From Apostichopus japonicus (taxonomy: Eukaryota; Echinodermata; Holothuroidea; Aspidochirotida; Stichopodidae), in NCBI RefSeq assembly GCF_037975245.1, contig NC_092577.1, forward strand, positions 30,655,398 through 30,719,397: 64,000 nt of DNA. Direction: 5' to 3'. Both the position numbers and the translations under genes were made by a program. Position 1 is the stretch's first letter, and each line of letters begins with the position of its first letter. Below the pieces are notes generated by a model. That model was not told the origin of the DNA. It was given only the letters and a program-made list of their open reading frames with translations, and did not search any database. This document shows, piece by piece, positions 12,501 through 27,500 of this stretch.

Positions 12501-15500
12501 TACATTTACTTGAATTTTGAAGGTTTTTTTAACATTTTTTATAAATATTCCAAAGTCTTGACAAGTTGGGTAAAAATTAATTGTGTAAATGTTATTTAAG
12601 TTGGCAACGCATTTTTAGGAACTCCCTTACGTGCAAGTATGACGTCGTAAACAGCTGATTGTCTGCCTCCCTCTCCTCCAATATGGCGACATGATAAGGG
12701 CAGGGAATTTTATTTATTTTTATTCAATGAAGTCGTAAAGGAATGACATGTTAAAGGTTATCATGTTGGCCTAAATATGTATGCCAAAAGTATATGAAGA
12801 GTCAAGCAGGCAGTATTGCTCCCCTTTAAAGGTTAATTTATCTCATCAGACAAGAACAGCATGTTTATTGACTTAGTTTCTTGACTGGCTTTCCATGGAT
12901 ATTTATATATAGCAAAAGAAGGAAGTAAAATAATTAGAAACAACACTTGTTGGGAAATAAAGCTCTTGTCATACTAAAGGAATTGGAGGGATTTACAAAC
13001 AGTTTTCAAAATTAAGCGAGAGTCTGTTGGCAAGAAAGACCGAATAGCCATGATTTTTGTTACGTTCCTGTGATTTAGACTGGCATCTCTGATGAGGTTT
13101 ACTTGTTCGTCATTCTATCAAGAAAATTGAAAGCTAGGTACGGTAGTTGTACTCTACAAGAACTTCAATCGAGGTAACTTATAGAATTTCTACAACCTTT
13201 TACGGTGAGTTCATACACAGTACGGCACTTAAAACTAGGATAACGTCGTCCGGCATCATGCATTGCTGGACATATCGTTTGCTGAGTTTGCGTATTGTGT
13301 ACAGCACTTGAAAGTATGACTTTTTCCACATGATGCTGTTTTATCTTATGTACACATTTGTTGTTCATATTTTATCGCCATTTTCTGGTTTGACTTTGTT
13401 CAAAATATTGTTGTTTTGAATCTTAAATGCTTATGTAACACACATAGGATTTGTGTACAAAATCTTCTGTAGAGCTCTGTCTTTATGCAGCAATCCGTCC
13501 ATTTGTATCTATAGTCTTTTGTAAGTCTATGCTAGATCAATTTAAAAAGTAAAATTTATTAAAAAGTTGTATTTTCATGTGATTAATACCTACTATGGAA
13601 AGTGTTGGAGCAAGAAACTGTTGAGAACTGAATTAATGTAACCACTATTACTCACTCATAAAACTTTGTGCTTGGTAAAAACAAATTATCCAGGCCGTCT
13701 GGTCAGTTTTTCATCAAATCTCAGTCCAAGAAGCCAGCACCGTAGATCTTGAAATTAGAAAATAGCTACGAATCATAGCTTTTGGTACACGGATCAGTCC
13801 TTACTGTATCTGTACAGAATTGATGCTATCAGTGAAATCATATGAATGAACTATTCACCCGTAGAACTGTGTATTCTCTCCTGACAGAAAAACTGAAATG
13901 AAGTATGATGTATTGTATAGTAAGTTATCATTTTCAACCCAGTTAAGTATTTTTGGTTTCTCTTCTTCCCAACCCACCCCCCCCCCTTATTTTTCCCCTG
14001 GTACTTTCAGATTATGTACTCATGAAGTTTTTATTGTTGTGTGTGTTATCTAAAGAATGAGAAAATTTATTATTAAATTTGACTTTTTTTAGTCCTATTC
14101 TTGTTGTTGACAGAATCAAGTGACCTACATCCTTAACGACCAGATTTCTGTCCTGACGCCAGAGCAACTCCGAAAGATCGGAGTAGCATTACAAGCGAAA
14201 CCATCAAAACCAAAAACACTCTCCGAAGGATTTGAGACGAATGAGACGTCACAGTTTAACATTGTCGATGTCGAACAAGACGAGGAGGAATACCTGGGAG
14301 AAGTTTTACCAGACGAAATCCCAGATGGGAGCAGCGTCGATCCATCAGATAGTGGAGAAGTGTTGGAGGCCATCCCTGGGACAGAGAAAGACCCCACAGA
14401 TAATACGATAGATGCAGGGAATAAGTCTGAAACGGGGGATGAGAAATCATCCAAAGGGGTCGGGAAATCTACGGAACATTCAACAGAGGAAGATGGCGAG
14501 TCAAACAGTGCAATGGTGAAAACAAACCTTAATAGAAAACTCCCAGTGAGGACTAGTGAGTCAAGCAAAGACTCTATGAAAAATGGAGTCGGGGAGGATG
14601 GGGAGGCGGGGGAGCGATCGACTAGAAGGTCCAGCCGCCACGAGTCCAGTCATTCCAGCAAGGAAGAGAAGGTAACGTCACCTGGTTTCGACGTCAGTCA
14701 CGCGGATCACTCGTACGCAGGAAGGACGGAAGCACCCACAAAAGTCGACACAACTCCCCACAGACAATCTGAGAGTTCAAAGAGGGAGAAGAATGCAGGC
14801 GGGAGGGAGGGTAGTCGGACGCAGTCCTCAACGGAGAGAAGATCAAAGGATAGGAGGTCGTCAGAGGGGAAAGAGAGAGGACAAATCTTGTCCAAGGACA
14901 TCAAAGAGGAGAAGAGGGAGAAGGGATCGTCTGCTCATACGCAGAAGAAGTCAAATCGTAGAGACAGAAAGAATTCGAGGGGAAACGGTAACTCCAGGAA
15001 GAAAGATACCCATGATGGCGGTGAGAGCTCAGAGGGTGCTGATGGCAGAAGACCCAAGAGAAATTCTGCTCGAAACTTCAAGATTGAAGGTGCGTTCTGG
15101 CGGTTATATCATTGTAGCTTAAAAGCTTCTTCCATTCAAATGTATTTGATTTGAAATAATGAGTGACGGATAAAAACGGGCCACTGATAGGGTGTACCCA
15201 TTGTATGCCCCATTGAGCAACCATTGTGTTTTAGTGTACCGCATATATATATGTAGGTAACAGTGTGCCCCCAATGATGGACCATACGATGAGCAATGGT
15301 ATGCCCCATTAAAGCCACAGTGCTTTTCAATGCTGTGCAGTTTGACATACCCATTCCTCCGTTCCCCCCATATATGTTAAAGTGTCCTTCAGTGTGGGGG
15401 ATATTTTACAATACAATTTATCTTCGTATTTCAATACATTTGTTTGGAACCTAGACTTGGGTTTGGTGAGCTCAGAGGATGAAGCCAGTCAAGAGGAAGG

Positions 15501-18500
15501 TGGTGATGAAGACACAAATGAGGGAGGATCAGAATGGAGCGAAGACGAAGACCCAGAAAGACTCTGGTGCATCTGTAAGAAACCTCACGATTCAAGGTAA
15601 GGGTTCCAGTAGAAGTAGCCGAGCCTTGACCTATTTTGGTGGACGACCTTTGACCTCCTGTTTGTTCCACAAGCTCTATTATATGGGGCAAGAAAAAATG
15701 TTATGTTTCATTTTGCTTCAGAGGTGTATTTTGTTATAAAAAATAATGAATCCAAATTTCTTTACTTTTTTGATGGCAACCAATGAAATATGACAACCTT
15801 TGACTGGATACATCTGTCGTCTGGAAAGTCCAAAAGTTACTTTGTTCCTCGCTTACCTGTCTCCCCACAACCTTAGCACCTCCTACCGTGCCTAGAGGTT
15901 GTGGGGAGACAGGTTAGCTTGTCACTGGTAAATATCCAAACCAGTAAGTTTTGGAATATTTACTTCGTTCCTCTCTTACCTGTCTCCCCACAACCTCTAG
16001 GCACGGTAGAAGGTGGTGCTAAGGTTGTGGGGAGACAGGTAAGCTCGTCAATCGTAAATATCCAAACCAGTAAGTTGTGGAATGTTTGCCATATGGGTAT
16101 ATCACTTGGATGTAAACTGTATGCGCAGACAGGATCTTGCCATGTGTTTATACCGTATAGTGGGATGCACTTAGATAAAGATGGCGGATAAAGTTAATCC
16201 CACAGCTGGCTATCTTTTCTTGTCCCTCTCTTCCTGCTAATGGCCAGAGCCGTGACCTTTGACCAAGTTTCTTCATTCTCTGCAGGTTCATGATCTGCTG
16301 CGATAAATGCGAAGACTGGTTTCATGGCTCCTGCGTTAACGTTACCAAGCAACAGGGAAAGCACATGGAAGACCAAGGCCTGGAGTGGTTCTGTCCCAAC
16401 TGTAAAGGTATGGAGCACCAAACATAATTTGCAATCAGCGTTGGATTTTGTAGCAGTTTTCACCCCATCCCTAGTCGGACCACTTAACGTCTGCAAAGTT
16501 TGCCGGACGTCCCGATAGATGGTGGGCCGACACAAACTTGCGGAAGTGAAACAAAACAGGTAATATGACTGCTTCAAGGTTTTTCTTATGGAGACCTCAA
16601 ACAATAATGGGTTTTTTTCAATTTTCAGGTGACAAGAACTCCAGTCGCAAAATCAAAGAAGAAAGCCAGCCACCTCCGGACAAAAAGAAGGACAGAGAAT
16701 CACGGAAGGAGAAGAAAGAAGATGTGAAGAGGGAGAGGCGGGATAGCATCAAGAGAGAGAAGAGTGAGGACAAAGGCTCCTCCTCGAGTAGAAGGTTGTC
16801 CAAGGATGGATCGAAGGAAGGTCGTGAGGCCAAAGGTCAAAACGTCAAAGGTGGAGAGGTCAAAGGAGAAGAACTCAAGAAAGAGGAGAGTAAAAGGAAG
16901 GATACGAAAGGGAAAGATGTGAAGCCTGCATCAACTATTTCAAAGGTTTGATTCATTTTTGTGTTTTATTGCAGGTAGTGAGGGGAGCAGGGGGGGCAGG
17001 GGGTGTTAGTTATGTGAACCTCAGACCGGGTCAAAGTTGTTGAAGATGTTGCAATTTGATTAGTTCTGACCATTATGCAACAACAATGTAAACAGTATGT
17101 CACAAATTTTGTTGAATTGATGGGGGAATCTTAAAACTGGACATGTTAAAGCTGTTTGATTATTTGGTTCTACTTTCTTAAATTTATGTGATGGCCATGG
17201 TATGATTGCATGTGTGTGTGTGTTTGAGGCTGTGGCTAGTAATCACGGTAGCTCAAGGAAGGACACTGTAGTCTAACTATATACTTGGTATATGGATTCA
17301 GTTTGTGTTCACATATTTTTTTCACATATTGTGTAAATGTTTGTCAGATAAAGAGGGAATACATTGGTTCTATTCTTGTGTCTATATGTGTGACAGTGTG
17401 CCCATTTGGCATTGTACTGGCAATTAAATATCAGATAAGTTATATCTTAACTTGTCAAACTGCCAAGGATTTGTAAAAATGTACATCAACGTCCCTTCAA
17501 TGATCAACATAACAACATACACATTTTTGTTTCAGGACTGAGCAATGTTTCTGTAGGTGTCACATGGCAATTGGGATCACCTCAACATCAACAGTTATAG
17601 CTCAGTTTGTGTTTGTGGGTCAATGTTAAAAACTGTTTAGTTAGGGATACTGCAATGGGGAATAGATTGTAATGGGAGGGGTGGGGAGGGGGGGGGTTGG
17701 GAGTGCGTTGGTTTGAAGATAGATGTTCTGGAAGAAATGTAATTATGAAATTTTTGTTTTTTTACCTTCTTATTGTGTCTTAATTTACAGGAAACAACTG
17801 ATGTTAAAAAGCGGGACAGCTCTGACCTTGTTAAGAAGAAGAAATTTACAAAGGTAAGCAATGTACACATTTCATTCAGTCAGTCATACATTCATTCATA
17901 CTGTCAGTCATTAATTCATTCAATCAATCAATCATTCATTCATGCTGTCATTCATTCAGTCATTCATATCATTCATTCATTCAATCAATCATTCATGCAG
18001 TCCATCATTCATTCTGTCATTCATTCAGATCATCAATTCAGTCATTCCATTATATTCAGTCATTCATGCTGTCATTCATTCTGTCAGTCATTCATATAAT
18101 TCATTCAGTCAATCCATCATTCATTCATGCTCTCATATATTAATTCTGTCATTCATTCATTCTGTCATGCATTCATTCATTCAGTCTTTTATTCATTCAC
18201 TCTCATTCATTCACTCATTCATGCAGTCAATCACATTCAGTCAGTCATTCATGCTGTCATTCATTCATTCATTCAGTCAGTCTATTCATTCTGTCAGTCA
18301 TTCATTCAGTCACTTAGTTATTCAGTCATTTAGTTATTCAGTCATTCATTCATTCAGTCTTTTATTCATTCACTCTGTCATTCATATCATTAATTCACTC
18401 ATTTCCATCATACATTCATTCATTCATATCATTAATTCGGTCATTCCATCATACAGTCTTTCATTCATGCTGTCATTCATTCATTCATTCTGTCAGTCAT

Positions 18501-21500
18501 TCATTCATTCAGTCATTCATTCAACAAGTGGATCTTGATAGCAGCTCATATAGGCTTGGTCAATAAATTTGTAATGTTGTGACTATGTCTACGTAGAGCG
18601 TTTATTATGAAGAAGTCTGTTTCGGTTGGCTGTTAATTGGCATATTTATAACCTTTGATTTGTAAATCTATGAAAGCGATGCTACTTCTTGGTCGATCTT
18701 TCTTTTCTTCACCACTGAAGTATTGAAACACGATGTCCTTTTCTGTTCTGAATTTGAACTTTTTTGGGCAAAAATTTTCAGTGACAAGTTTCCATGGTTA
18801 CTAAGGGCCACACTTATGTCCCTTAGATGACTCATGTTATGACAGACCTTTAAATTATTAAGATATACATTAATTTAACCTTCTTGGTTTTGTTATTTCC
18901 TGCAGCCCCCTTTGCCAAAACAATTGTGTATCATGACAGGATGCGATAGCACAGCTAAGCCTAACACTGTTTACTGCAGTAACCGGTGTATCCTGAGACA
19001 TGCCGTCGAGTCGCTCCAACTGCTCCACCAAGAGAAATGGTTTTCCCAGGGCTTCAAGAGGGACTCCTCAGGGGTAAGTGGTTTGTGACAACATTTTCAT
19101 AATAGTCGGTTATCTACTTCACAACTCCTCACAACGAACTCAATTCGTGCAATTTCTATATTTAGAGCACTCTGTAACATTTAAGCACTGTCGTCTCTTA
19201 GTGAACTGCCCATTCCTGTCTGCCACCCTCTTTATCATTCTATCGCCCAAGGTGTCTTCAGAGCTAATTATTAGGGTAGAAATCTGTATTTAACATTTTT
19301 TTTTTTTGGATATCCGGCCTGGACATGGAGAAGTCCTTATTTTCTTCTTTACATGTAAAGTTCTGTTCTTTGCACCAGTCGGCCTCTGTTGAATGAGTAT
19401 GACATGGTGGATAGCAGGAAGCACTGGTGTAACAGGGGGTTGAAGAGGGTGCCCTTTGCTATAACATGTTGTGCTCTTTGACAGGGTCAAGGGGAGTTTT
19501 TAAGGCTAAAATTTTGGTTACATTCTTTCAATTGAAATAAGACTGGCCAAGCTAAGGAACTGCATTGTTATGGGAGTTTTGTTTGGAAAAAGCTTTGAAG
19601 ACTTAATCGACAAAACACAGTCAAATAATATAATCTCTAATGTTTTAATGAAGCAGACACATTCACAGTGTACAGAAATGAAAACAGAGATAATTTATAT
19701 TCTCAACACACAGGACGTAAAAGGAAGGGCACACTGCGAAGGAGATCGTGTACCAGTGGTGGAGAAGCACACCAATAGGCTACGGACGGGACTGGCTGCA
19801 CCAACCCCTGAGGATCTTCCCTCTTGGCTTGAGAGGCACCCCACCTACGAGGTCCTGGTTCCGACAGCCAAGAAATCACCCCCTATCGTCACCTCACCCA
19901 CCTGTAAGTTGCCACCATTTGTCCGAAAAATATTCAAAAGCATTCGTTTTGAAAACTGAGATTCATCTATCTTCACTCGCATAATCTGTGGGAGTCGAGG
20001 AAGTAAATTCATAGAAGTTCATTCAAAAGTTTCATTGGGTTGTTGTCTTTTATGGTTTATCATGGAATAATTAGTCAAATTTTTGTTTTAACATTTGTTG
20101 CAAACACAAGTGAGGCTTACATCCTGAGACAGGCAGTTACAACTTTAAGGTACCAGTAGCAATTTCATGTCTTACTGAGCTTAGTGTAGGGATGGGGTGC
20201 TTGCAGCTTGTTTCTACCTTTGGGTAGCCTAGGAGAGGGAGTTAGAATACTCAGTGAGGTACCACTACATTTGGATGTGTCACAATCCCCCTTCCCCCTC
20301 CCTTTCCCCTGTCAGTAATTTATCAGAGCTATTGGTAAGCATCTTTCGATACCATTTTCTTTTCAGAACATTTATACTAGATTTCATTTTTTACGTCAGT
20401 AAGTAGGTTTTACAAATTTCCTCCACACATCCTTTTCACCCCCCCCCCCCCCATCAGCCAAAACAGGGCGAGACAGCAAAGACCCCTGGAAACGAAGAGA
20501 GAGCAAAGATCACAAGGAGAGCAGCAAGGAGAGGAGAGAGAGCAGCAAGGAGAGGAGAGAGAGCAGCAAGGAGAGGAGAGAGAGCAAAGACGTTGCTGAA
20601 AAGTCACCGGTGAAGGAGGTCGTCACGAAGGAACCCAAAAAGGTGGATTCGGAGAAGACGGTGGAGAGGAGGAGGTCTTCGGAGAGCGAGGGCAGCAAAC
20701 AGAGTAGCACTCCACAGTCGTCCTCGGAGGGTGTGAGGCAGAATGTGAAGAAGAGCTTGTCCGATGCGCTCTGTAGCAGGTAAAATATCCGACCGTTCCT
20801 CATCTGTAGCGTATTTTCTTACCCGAGTGGGGATGCTGGGCAGTGTGTTAGCATGTATGGAGGGGACACTATGTAGTATGGGGTTCTGTTGGTAGGTTGG
20901 GGATGTCTTGTAGGGTGGGGAATATATGTAGATGCAGTTTGTGAGTGGGAGTGGGGCTTCTGTATGTAGGTTGGAGTTTTGTTGGTGGGTGGGGGGGGGT
21001 GTCTGTTTGTGATTCCTGGTTCTCTATTTATGTGAGGACTCTGCCAGTGCCTGGGTGCTGTTTGAAGGTGGTACTGTTTGAAGGTGGTGTTCTGTTTGTA
21101 GGTGGTGTTCTGTTTGTAGGTGGTGTTCTGCTTGAAGGTGGTACTGTTTGAAGGTGGTGTTCTGTTTGTAGGTGGTGTTCTGCTTGTAGGTAGTGGTTCT
21201 ACTTTTTAGGGTGGGGATTGTTTGTGCAGTGGGGGATCCTGCATACTAGTGTGTTTGTTTATTTGGGGGGGGGCAGACGTCATGGGTAGAGGAGTGTTTG
21301 ACTAGCCTTTTCTGATATTCCATTGAGGCTAGAAAAAGAGATGAGACATTTTCTTGTATCTTTGAATTCTTTTGTGTGGTGATTTTTTGTAGATTGAAGG
21401 GCGCGACCGAGTTGAAGACGACCCCCGAAGAGGCCACGAAGACGGCAAATATTATCGAGGAAGCCCTCTTCAAGTTACACAAAGATACGGGGATGAAGTA

Positions 21501-24500
21501 TAAAGCCAAATATCGTACCCTCATCTTCAACCTCCGAGATACCAAAAATAAGGTAATTCATCCGCCGGCATGTCATGTGATGGAAGATGAAGATATGTTT
21601 ATTGATGAATTCTGAGGGATATGGTATGAAAGTATGAATTAATCTTCAAAGCCAAACAAAAACACTGATGTTATACAGATGATCATCTAAAAAATATGGA
21701 CATTATTTATTAAATGAATATCAGAATGGCTTCACAACGTAAGGTACCAAAACAGAAGTGTGATGGAATATGATGTTAATTGAATGGAGTGTTCTAGTTG
21801 AAGGGTATACATTTAATTAATGAGTGAGGTGTTTTGCTTTGAGACAATATATCCTGGTTAGATCTAAGAAAAAAGACTTCTGAGTAATGGCCCACTCCCA
21901 CCCCCACCCCCATTCCCAATCAGTGGAGTAGAAAAGCTGTGAAGTGTGTCGTTTTACATTTGCTGATTGTAGAGAGTTGGTTTAAGTCATGCACAGTTGC
22001 TTTGAATGTGTGGTAGGTTTAGGAGTGTCCGTTAGGTATAGGTTTTGTTTTGATTCAACAATATGATCTGACCAAAATATAACTAGTAATTTTGCAGGTG
22101 TTACTCAATTAAGTCTGTATGAGAATTAGAGTGAAACACTGGTTGGAGTAGAGGCTCAGATAGAATGAGAATCTCACCGTATCTGGAATAACAAAAGGGT
22201 AGGCTGCTCAAGGATTAGGCCTGCATGCCAGATGAGTGCAAGACTGGGAGACGTTTTATGTGTGAACCGCCTCCCCCCCCCCAAACTGGACTTGGGACCA
22301 CGTGCAAGTATAGAACATGAAACCTGACACCACACAAGCAAACCAGCTACTTTAACAGAGCAACTAATTTCCGTTTTGTCCTCCGACAGGGTTTGTTCCG
22401 AAGGGTGGTACAACAGAAGATTGACCCAGCTAAACTTGTTCAGATGTCATCTGAACAGCTGGCCTCCAAGGAGCTGGCTCAGTGGAGGGAACGGGAAGCC
22501 AAACACGTACGTCTGCTGTACTCTTTGCACAGGGCTAATATTTAATGATAATCTAGTAGTTCACATCAAATTCAGTCTGCATTGTAACTAAATACCCATA
22601 ATTAGGTTAAATGATAATTTGGTATCATCCTCAAAGCTGGTGTACCATTCATTTACTATGTACATATTGGTTTTCAATTCACCAAACCTATACATCTCTC
22701 CTACAGTTTACATATTGGTGTTCTATACACCAAACCTACACATCTCTCCTACAGTGTACACATTGGTGTTCTATTCACCACACCTACACATCTCTCATAC
22801 AGTGTACATATCGGTGTTCTATTCACCAAACCTACACATATCTCCTACAGTCTACATATTGGTCATTGCTATTTTGTCTTGGGGGGAACAAATTTGCTGT
22901 TTGGACAACCAAATCATAAGGCATGGTTGTCCTGGTGACTACTAGAATAAAATCCTTGCTGTACCTTGTTACAAAAGGCAGGGATGTCCATCCTTCCATT
23001 CTGTGATTTTTACAGGTTAGTTTTTGGATCGTGGCCTTTGCCTACTAGAACACTTTTGTGTTTCCAATTCTTATTGTTGGGTGGCAGTATTATCTGTTTT
23101 TTTTTTTCAAAGCACGCTTTGAAATTGATGTATGGCTTCCAGATTATAAAAGATTAATCACTTCTGTCAAACAGAAGTCAGTAAGGAAAAAGAAAATATA
23201 TTAAGTGTTCAGGTTTCATCAGATTTCAGCTATCATGTTTCCAAATGGTTTGTATACATATGTTATGTGTTACACAAAAAAAATACAAGGTTCTATGGAA
23301 AAAAATACAATAGAAATACAATATCTCGAAGATTTTTATTTTATTTTTTACTTTCTTGACCGTGCAGAGTTTGGAGATGATCGTACAGGTGGAGGAAGAA
23401 CGCAAGGAGGTCCCCATCATCAAGAAAACACATAAAGGAGAGATTGAGGTGACGGAGGCTGATGATCTGAGCTCGTTACAGGTAACAAAGCCCTGCTGGA
23501 ATTCTCAAATTCAGCCTACCGCACATCATCATAGCAGCTGCATCTAGCCTAGCCTACTTGGCATATCAGCATTTGACAGAAGTTATTCATGTTATCAACT
23601 GTTGAGAACAAAATTGAAAATTTATCAAAAGCTGGCTGAACAAAACCATTTGACACAACACAGAATTTAATGTCTTAGCCTACCACACATTTATCATAGC
23701 TTAGGTGCCTAGCCTACTGTGAATATCAGCATTTGGGAAGTTATTAATGTTTATTAAGTGTTTCAGAACTTTATTAACCAAACCCTGCTTTGAATTTTGT
23801 CGGGGAGGTGGTGACTATTTATTTCTGTTGATGTGTGTGTGTAATCTTAACGCAGGTAAATACTGGTCGTGACTCGCCCCTCCCCGTCGAGATGAAGAGC
23901 CCCGGGGGGACAGTCACAACCCCTTCATCCTCCGGCACGACTGCAGAAGCGGTACTTCTCGCAGATACCACAGAGCAGCACCGATCCCACCTGTTTGATC
24001 TGAACTGTAAGATCTGCACCGGAAGAGCGGCTCCCCCGGAAGAAAAGTCGGCGGGGTCGAAGAAGGCCAAGGTGAAACGGCAGGTCTCAAAGGCTGAGGA
24101 GCTGGAGAGGCAGGAGGAAGAGGAGGCCCGGAAATTGGTCGCCAAGAGGATGGAGAAGAGGAAACAGCTGGTCAAAGGGGAAAAGACGCAAAAGACGAAA
24201 GGGAAGAAAGGCGCAAAGAAGGAAAAGAAGAGTTCAGCAGTAGTGAAGGAGTTAGTGGCCAGGTGAGTGACCGGGCCCTGGTCCAGGGGTGGACCATATG
24301 TTAAGAATTTAAGACCCCCTGGTTCAGGGGTGGACCATATGTTATGAATTTAACACCCCCTGGTTCAGAGGTGGACCATATGTCATGAATTTAAGACCCC
24401 CTGGTTCAGGGGTGGACCATATGTCATGAATTTAAGACCCCCTGGTTCAGGGGTGGACCATGTGTCATGAATTTAAGATCCCTCTGGTTCAGGGGTGGAC

Positions 24501-27500
24501 CATATGTCATGAATTTAAGATCCCTCTGGTTCAGGGGTGGACCAAATGTCATGAATTTAAGACTCCTGGTTCAGGGGTGGACCATATGTTATGAATTTTA
24601 TCCGCTTGGATGTTTCAGCACAACAAATCATTTTTACCCAGCACACACACGACGTACACTAGTGTTGCTGTTACAACAGCAACCAAAGCAATGGGTGGTT
24701 TCTTTGTTAATCCTCCAAAAGTACAACTCCAACAAGCCTTTCAACTAGACCTTTCCTTAGACAGGCACAGTCAATATCGAGGGGGATGGCTATACGCTAT
24801 AACCACTCATTTGACACTTCCATTTCACTTTGGCAGTTTTAACCCGAGCTGGAATCACTCATCTGTTGATTTCCGAGTAAATGTCGTAATACAAACATTT
24901 ACAACAAGTTTCAATTTGGATGAATACGGCTCCTGTTCCGAAAAAGGAGCCTGGATAGGGAAACGTGTGTAAGAAGAAGACTTGGGTGGATAGATTCAAA
25001 TCTTGTATTGTTTTAATATTGTTTTCTCCCCCTCTTCAGGACCCCTCCTGGTACACCCCCTCAGACACCTCCAACCCATGAGAAACCCCAGAAGAAAGTT
25101 AAATCATTTTGGAAGGGATTCTTGAACATGCAGGACGTGGCCAAGTTTGTAGCTGCAGCGTATCACGTCTCTGGACCGATCGATATCTTGAATGAGGTTA
25201 GTTGTGATTGGTTTAGAAAGAAATACTCTCTGATATCATCATAATAATAATAGACATTTATAATAGTGTTTACACGGGTCCAAAAATCGGGAACCGGGTA
25301 CCCGAGGGCCGTTACCCGTCGGGTATCCGGGTACCCGGAAAAATTGTGTATCACGATTATCAAGAAATTACATATTGAATGCTATAATAAATGCATTATA
25401 TTCTCTACTGACACTGTTTTCATGTTCAAATACGTAGGTGTAAGATGAGGTATCAAACCTTCCTCAATAATTTTTATTTGCTTTTGTTTCTTTCATTAAC
25501 TTGTTAGTAAATTAATTATTTAATTATAATTAGCATTACTACTAACATCGCACTGCCGCCGCTGCTTATGCTCGCTTGTGCACGTCTATTGGATCAAACC
25601 ACATAAATATCCAATGTAGCTCTTAAACAGTTGTTACTACTACTTCTATCTATTATGCAGGCCCAGGGGTCGCATTAGCCGCGAGATTGCGCGATACGCG
25701 CAATTTGATCGCATTTGGAAGAAAAAAACGATTAGTAAAAAGCCACTTGCGATTACTATTTTTTAGTTATCCCGTCTATAATCCGTAAACATCTTGTAAA
25801 ATTCCTTGTCAGCCTTTCATTCTATGAAATAAACGAATGAATAAATAATAATTTCTTTCACATGGTAGCCTAACACCACACTAAGTCAATGAAAAATCTA
25901 GCTAAGCCTAACCATCTGTTTATTTGCTGAAGTTGTGACGCAGTTATAAGACATCCATGGAATTCTTTCGTTATTGCTGTTACGTTCGACCACATGGTTG
26001 CCTAACACCACACTAAGTCAATGGGGGTAATCTAGCCTAGCCATCTGATTATTAACTGAAATTGTGACGCAGTTATAAGATATCTATGGAAAGCTTTCGT
26101 TATTGCTGTTATCTTCGACCACTTGGTAGCCTAACAACACACTAAGTCAATAGTAAATCTGCCTAACCATCGGTTTGCAATTTTTTTTCTTTAAAACAAT
26201 CACACTTCGCGTAGGATTCGAGTATTAAATTAGGAACCGGGTAGTACCGCGTCGGGCGGGTACCTTCGTTATTGCTGTTATCTTTGACCACATTGTAGCC
26301 TAACACCACACTATGTCAATGGGAAATCTGCCTAACCGTTGGTTTGCCATTTTTTTTTTTTTTTAAGTCACACTTTGCGTAGGATTCGGGTCATAAATTA
26401 GGAACCGGATAATGTCGCGTCGGGCGGGTACCCGGGTACCCGGATAACCCGTGCAAACACTAATTTATAATGCGGCAGTATTCGTCAAAAAAAGGCGACA
26501 GCAAAAAAAAAGTAAACAAAGTACAAGACAAAAATGCAAGCAAAAATGGGCAACAGTGAACAATTAATTAAACAGTTTTCATCAGATGAGTCTTGAGAGA
26601 GCGTTTAATAGAAGCAAGAGATGGACCGTGTTTGACATGTTCTGGAAGCTGTTCCACAGAGAAGGGGCAGCAGCAATAGCTCTTTTGGTACAGTAATCTG
26701 AACTAACCTTTATGCTGATATCAAGAAGAGGTATAAAGATCTAATGGCACTACTCTGTAGACAGAGGGAGGGCTCTCATGTTGTGGTTGTTGGACTTCAC
26801 TGATATCTCTGTAGCTAGTACCTATATCAACAAAGTTTATATGTAGGTAGTTTGGCGGCTTGTAAAGGTATTTGCAGAACTTGTAAATGTAATCTGTCTG
26901 TGTAGCTTGTGAATGGATCTGTGTACCACAATGGCTTCTGTTAGTAATGTTTCAGCTTATTGATGGTATCTGTGTTGCTTTTTAAGGCAACTATGTTGCC
27001 AGAAATGCCATATCTTATATTCTTTCCTTAATAGGCCAACTATCCATACAAAATACTCTATCACACGAAAATGCCACTTTGATGTGATGGTCTTACTACC
27101 TAATAAATAAAGTACGAAAATAGTCTTTGAAGAGTTATGAACAAACATTTTCAGGCCTGTGGAGGTATATACCAGTTAGTTGAGATGTTTAGGTTGTTAG
27201 CTAATCGATCCCAACCACAAAGTCAAAATTGCCTCTGAAAGTTTAACTCTTTCCATCTTTGACAGCTGTTCCCGGACAGCTTGGAGATCCGAGGACGGAT
27301 TCCGTTTCACACTGTCTGGGATTATTTTAACAAGCTCAAATCCGCTGGTTCGACAGAGCTGACCGTCCTCCGCTTTCACGTGGCTCACGAGGAGGACAAA
27401 GGTCTCTATGGCAACCTCTTTAATTACTTCAGCACCAGAGAGCGTATAGGGGTCGTCGGCGGCTTTGAGAAGCCGCTCATCAAAGACTTCTACATCTTGC

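Noticed and set aside
14125..14568. 147-codon minus-strand frame
   Set aside because: Shadow of the plus-strand acidic exon 2, which has splice sites and phase continuity with the conserved gene.
17773..18538. 198-codon Ser/His/Phe-rich open frame
   Set aside because: Produced by the CATT/CAGT tetranucleotide repeat within an intron.
22611..22945. Two overlapping frames of 102 and 108 codons
   Set aside because: Created by a 48 bp minisatellite whose period is a multiple of three.
25671..25720. Separate nested element beginning CAGGGGTCGCATTAGCCGCG
   Set aside because: Only one end was found convincingly inside the hAT element; no matching second end or duplication.
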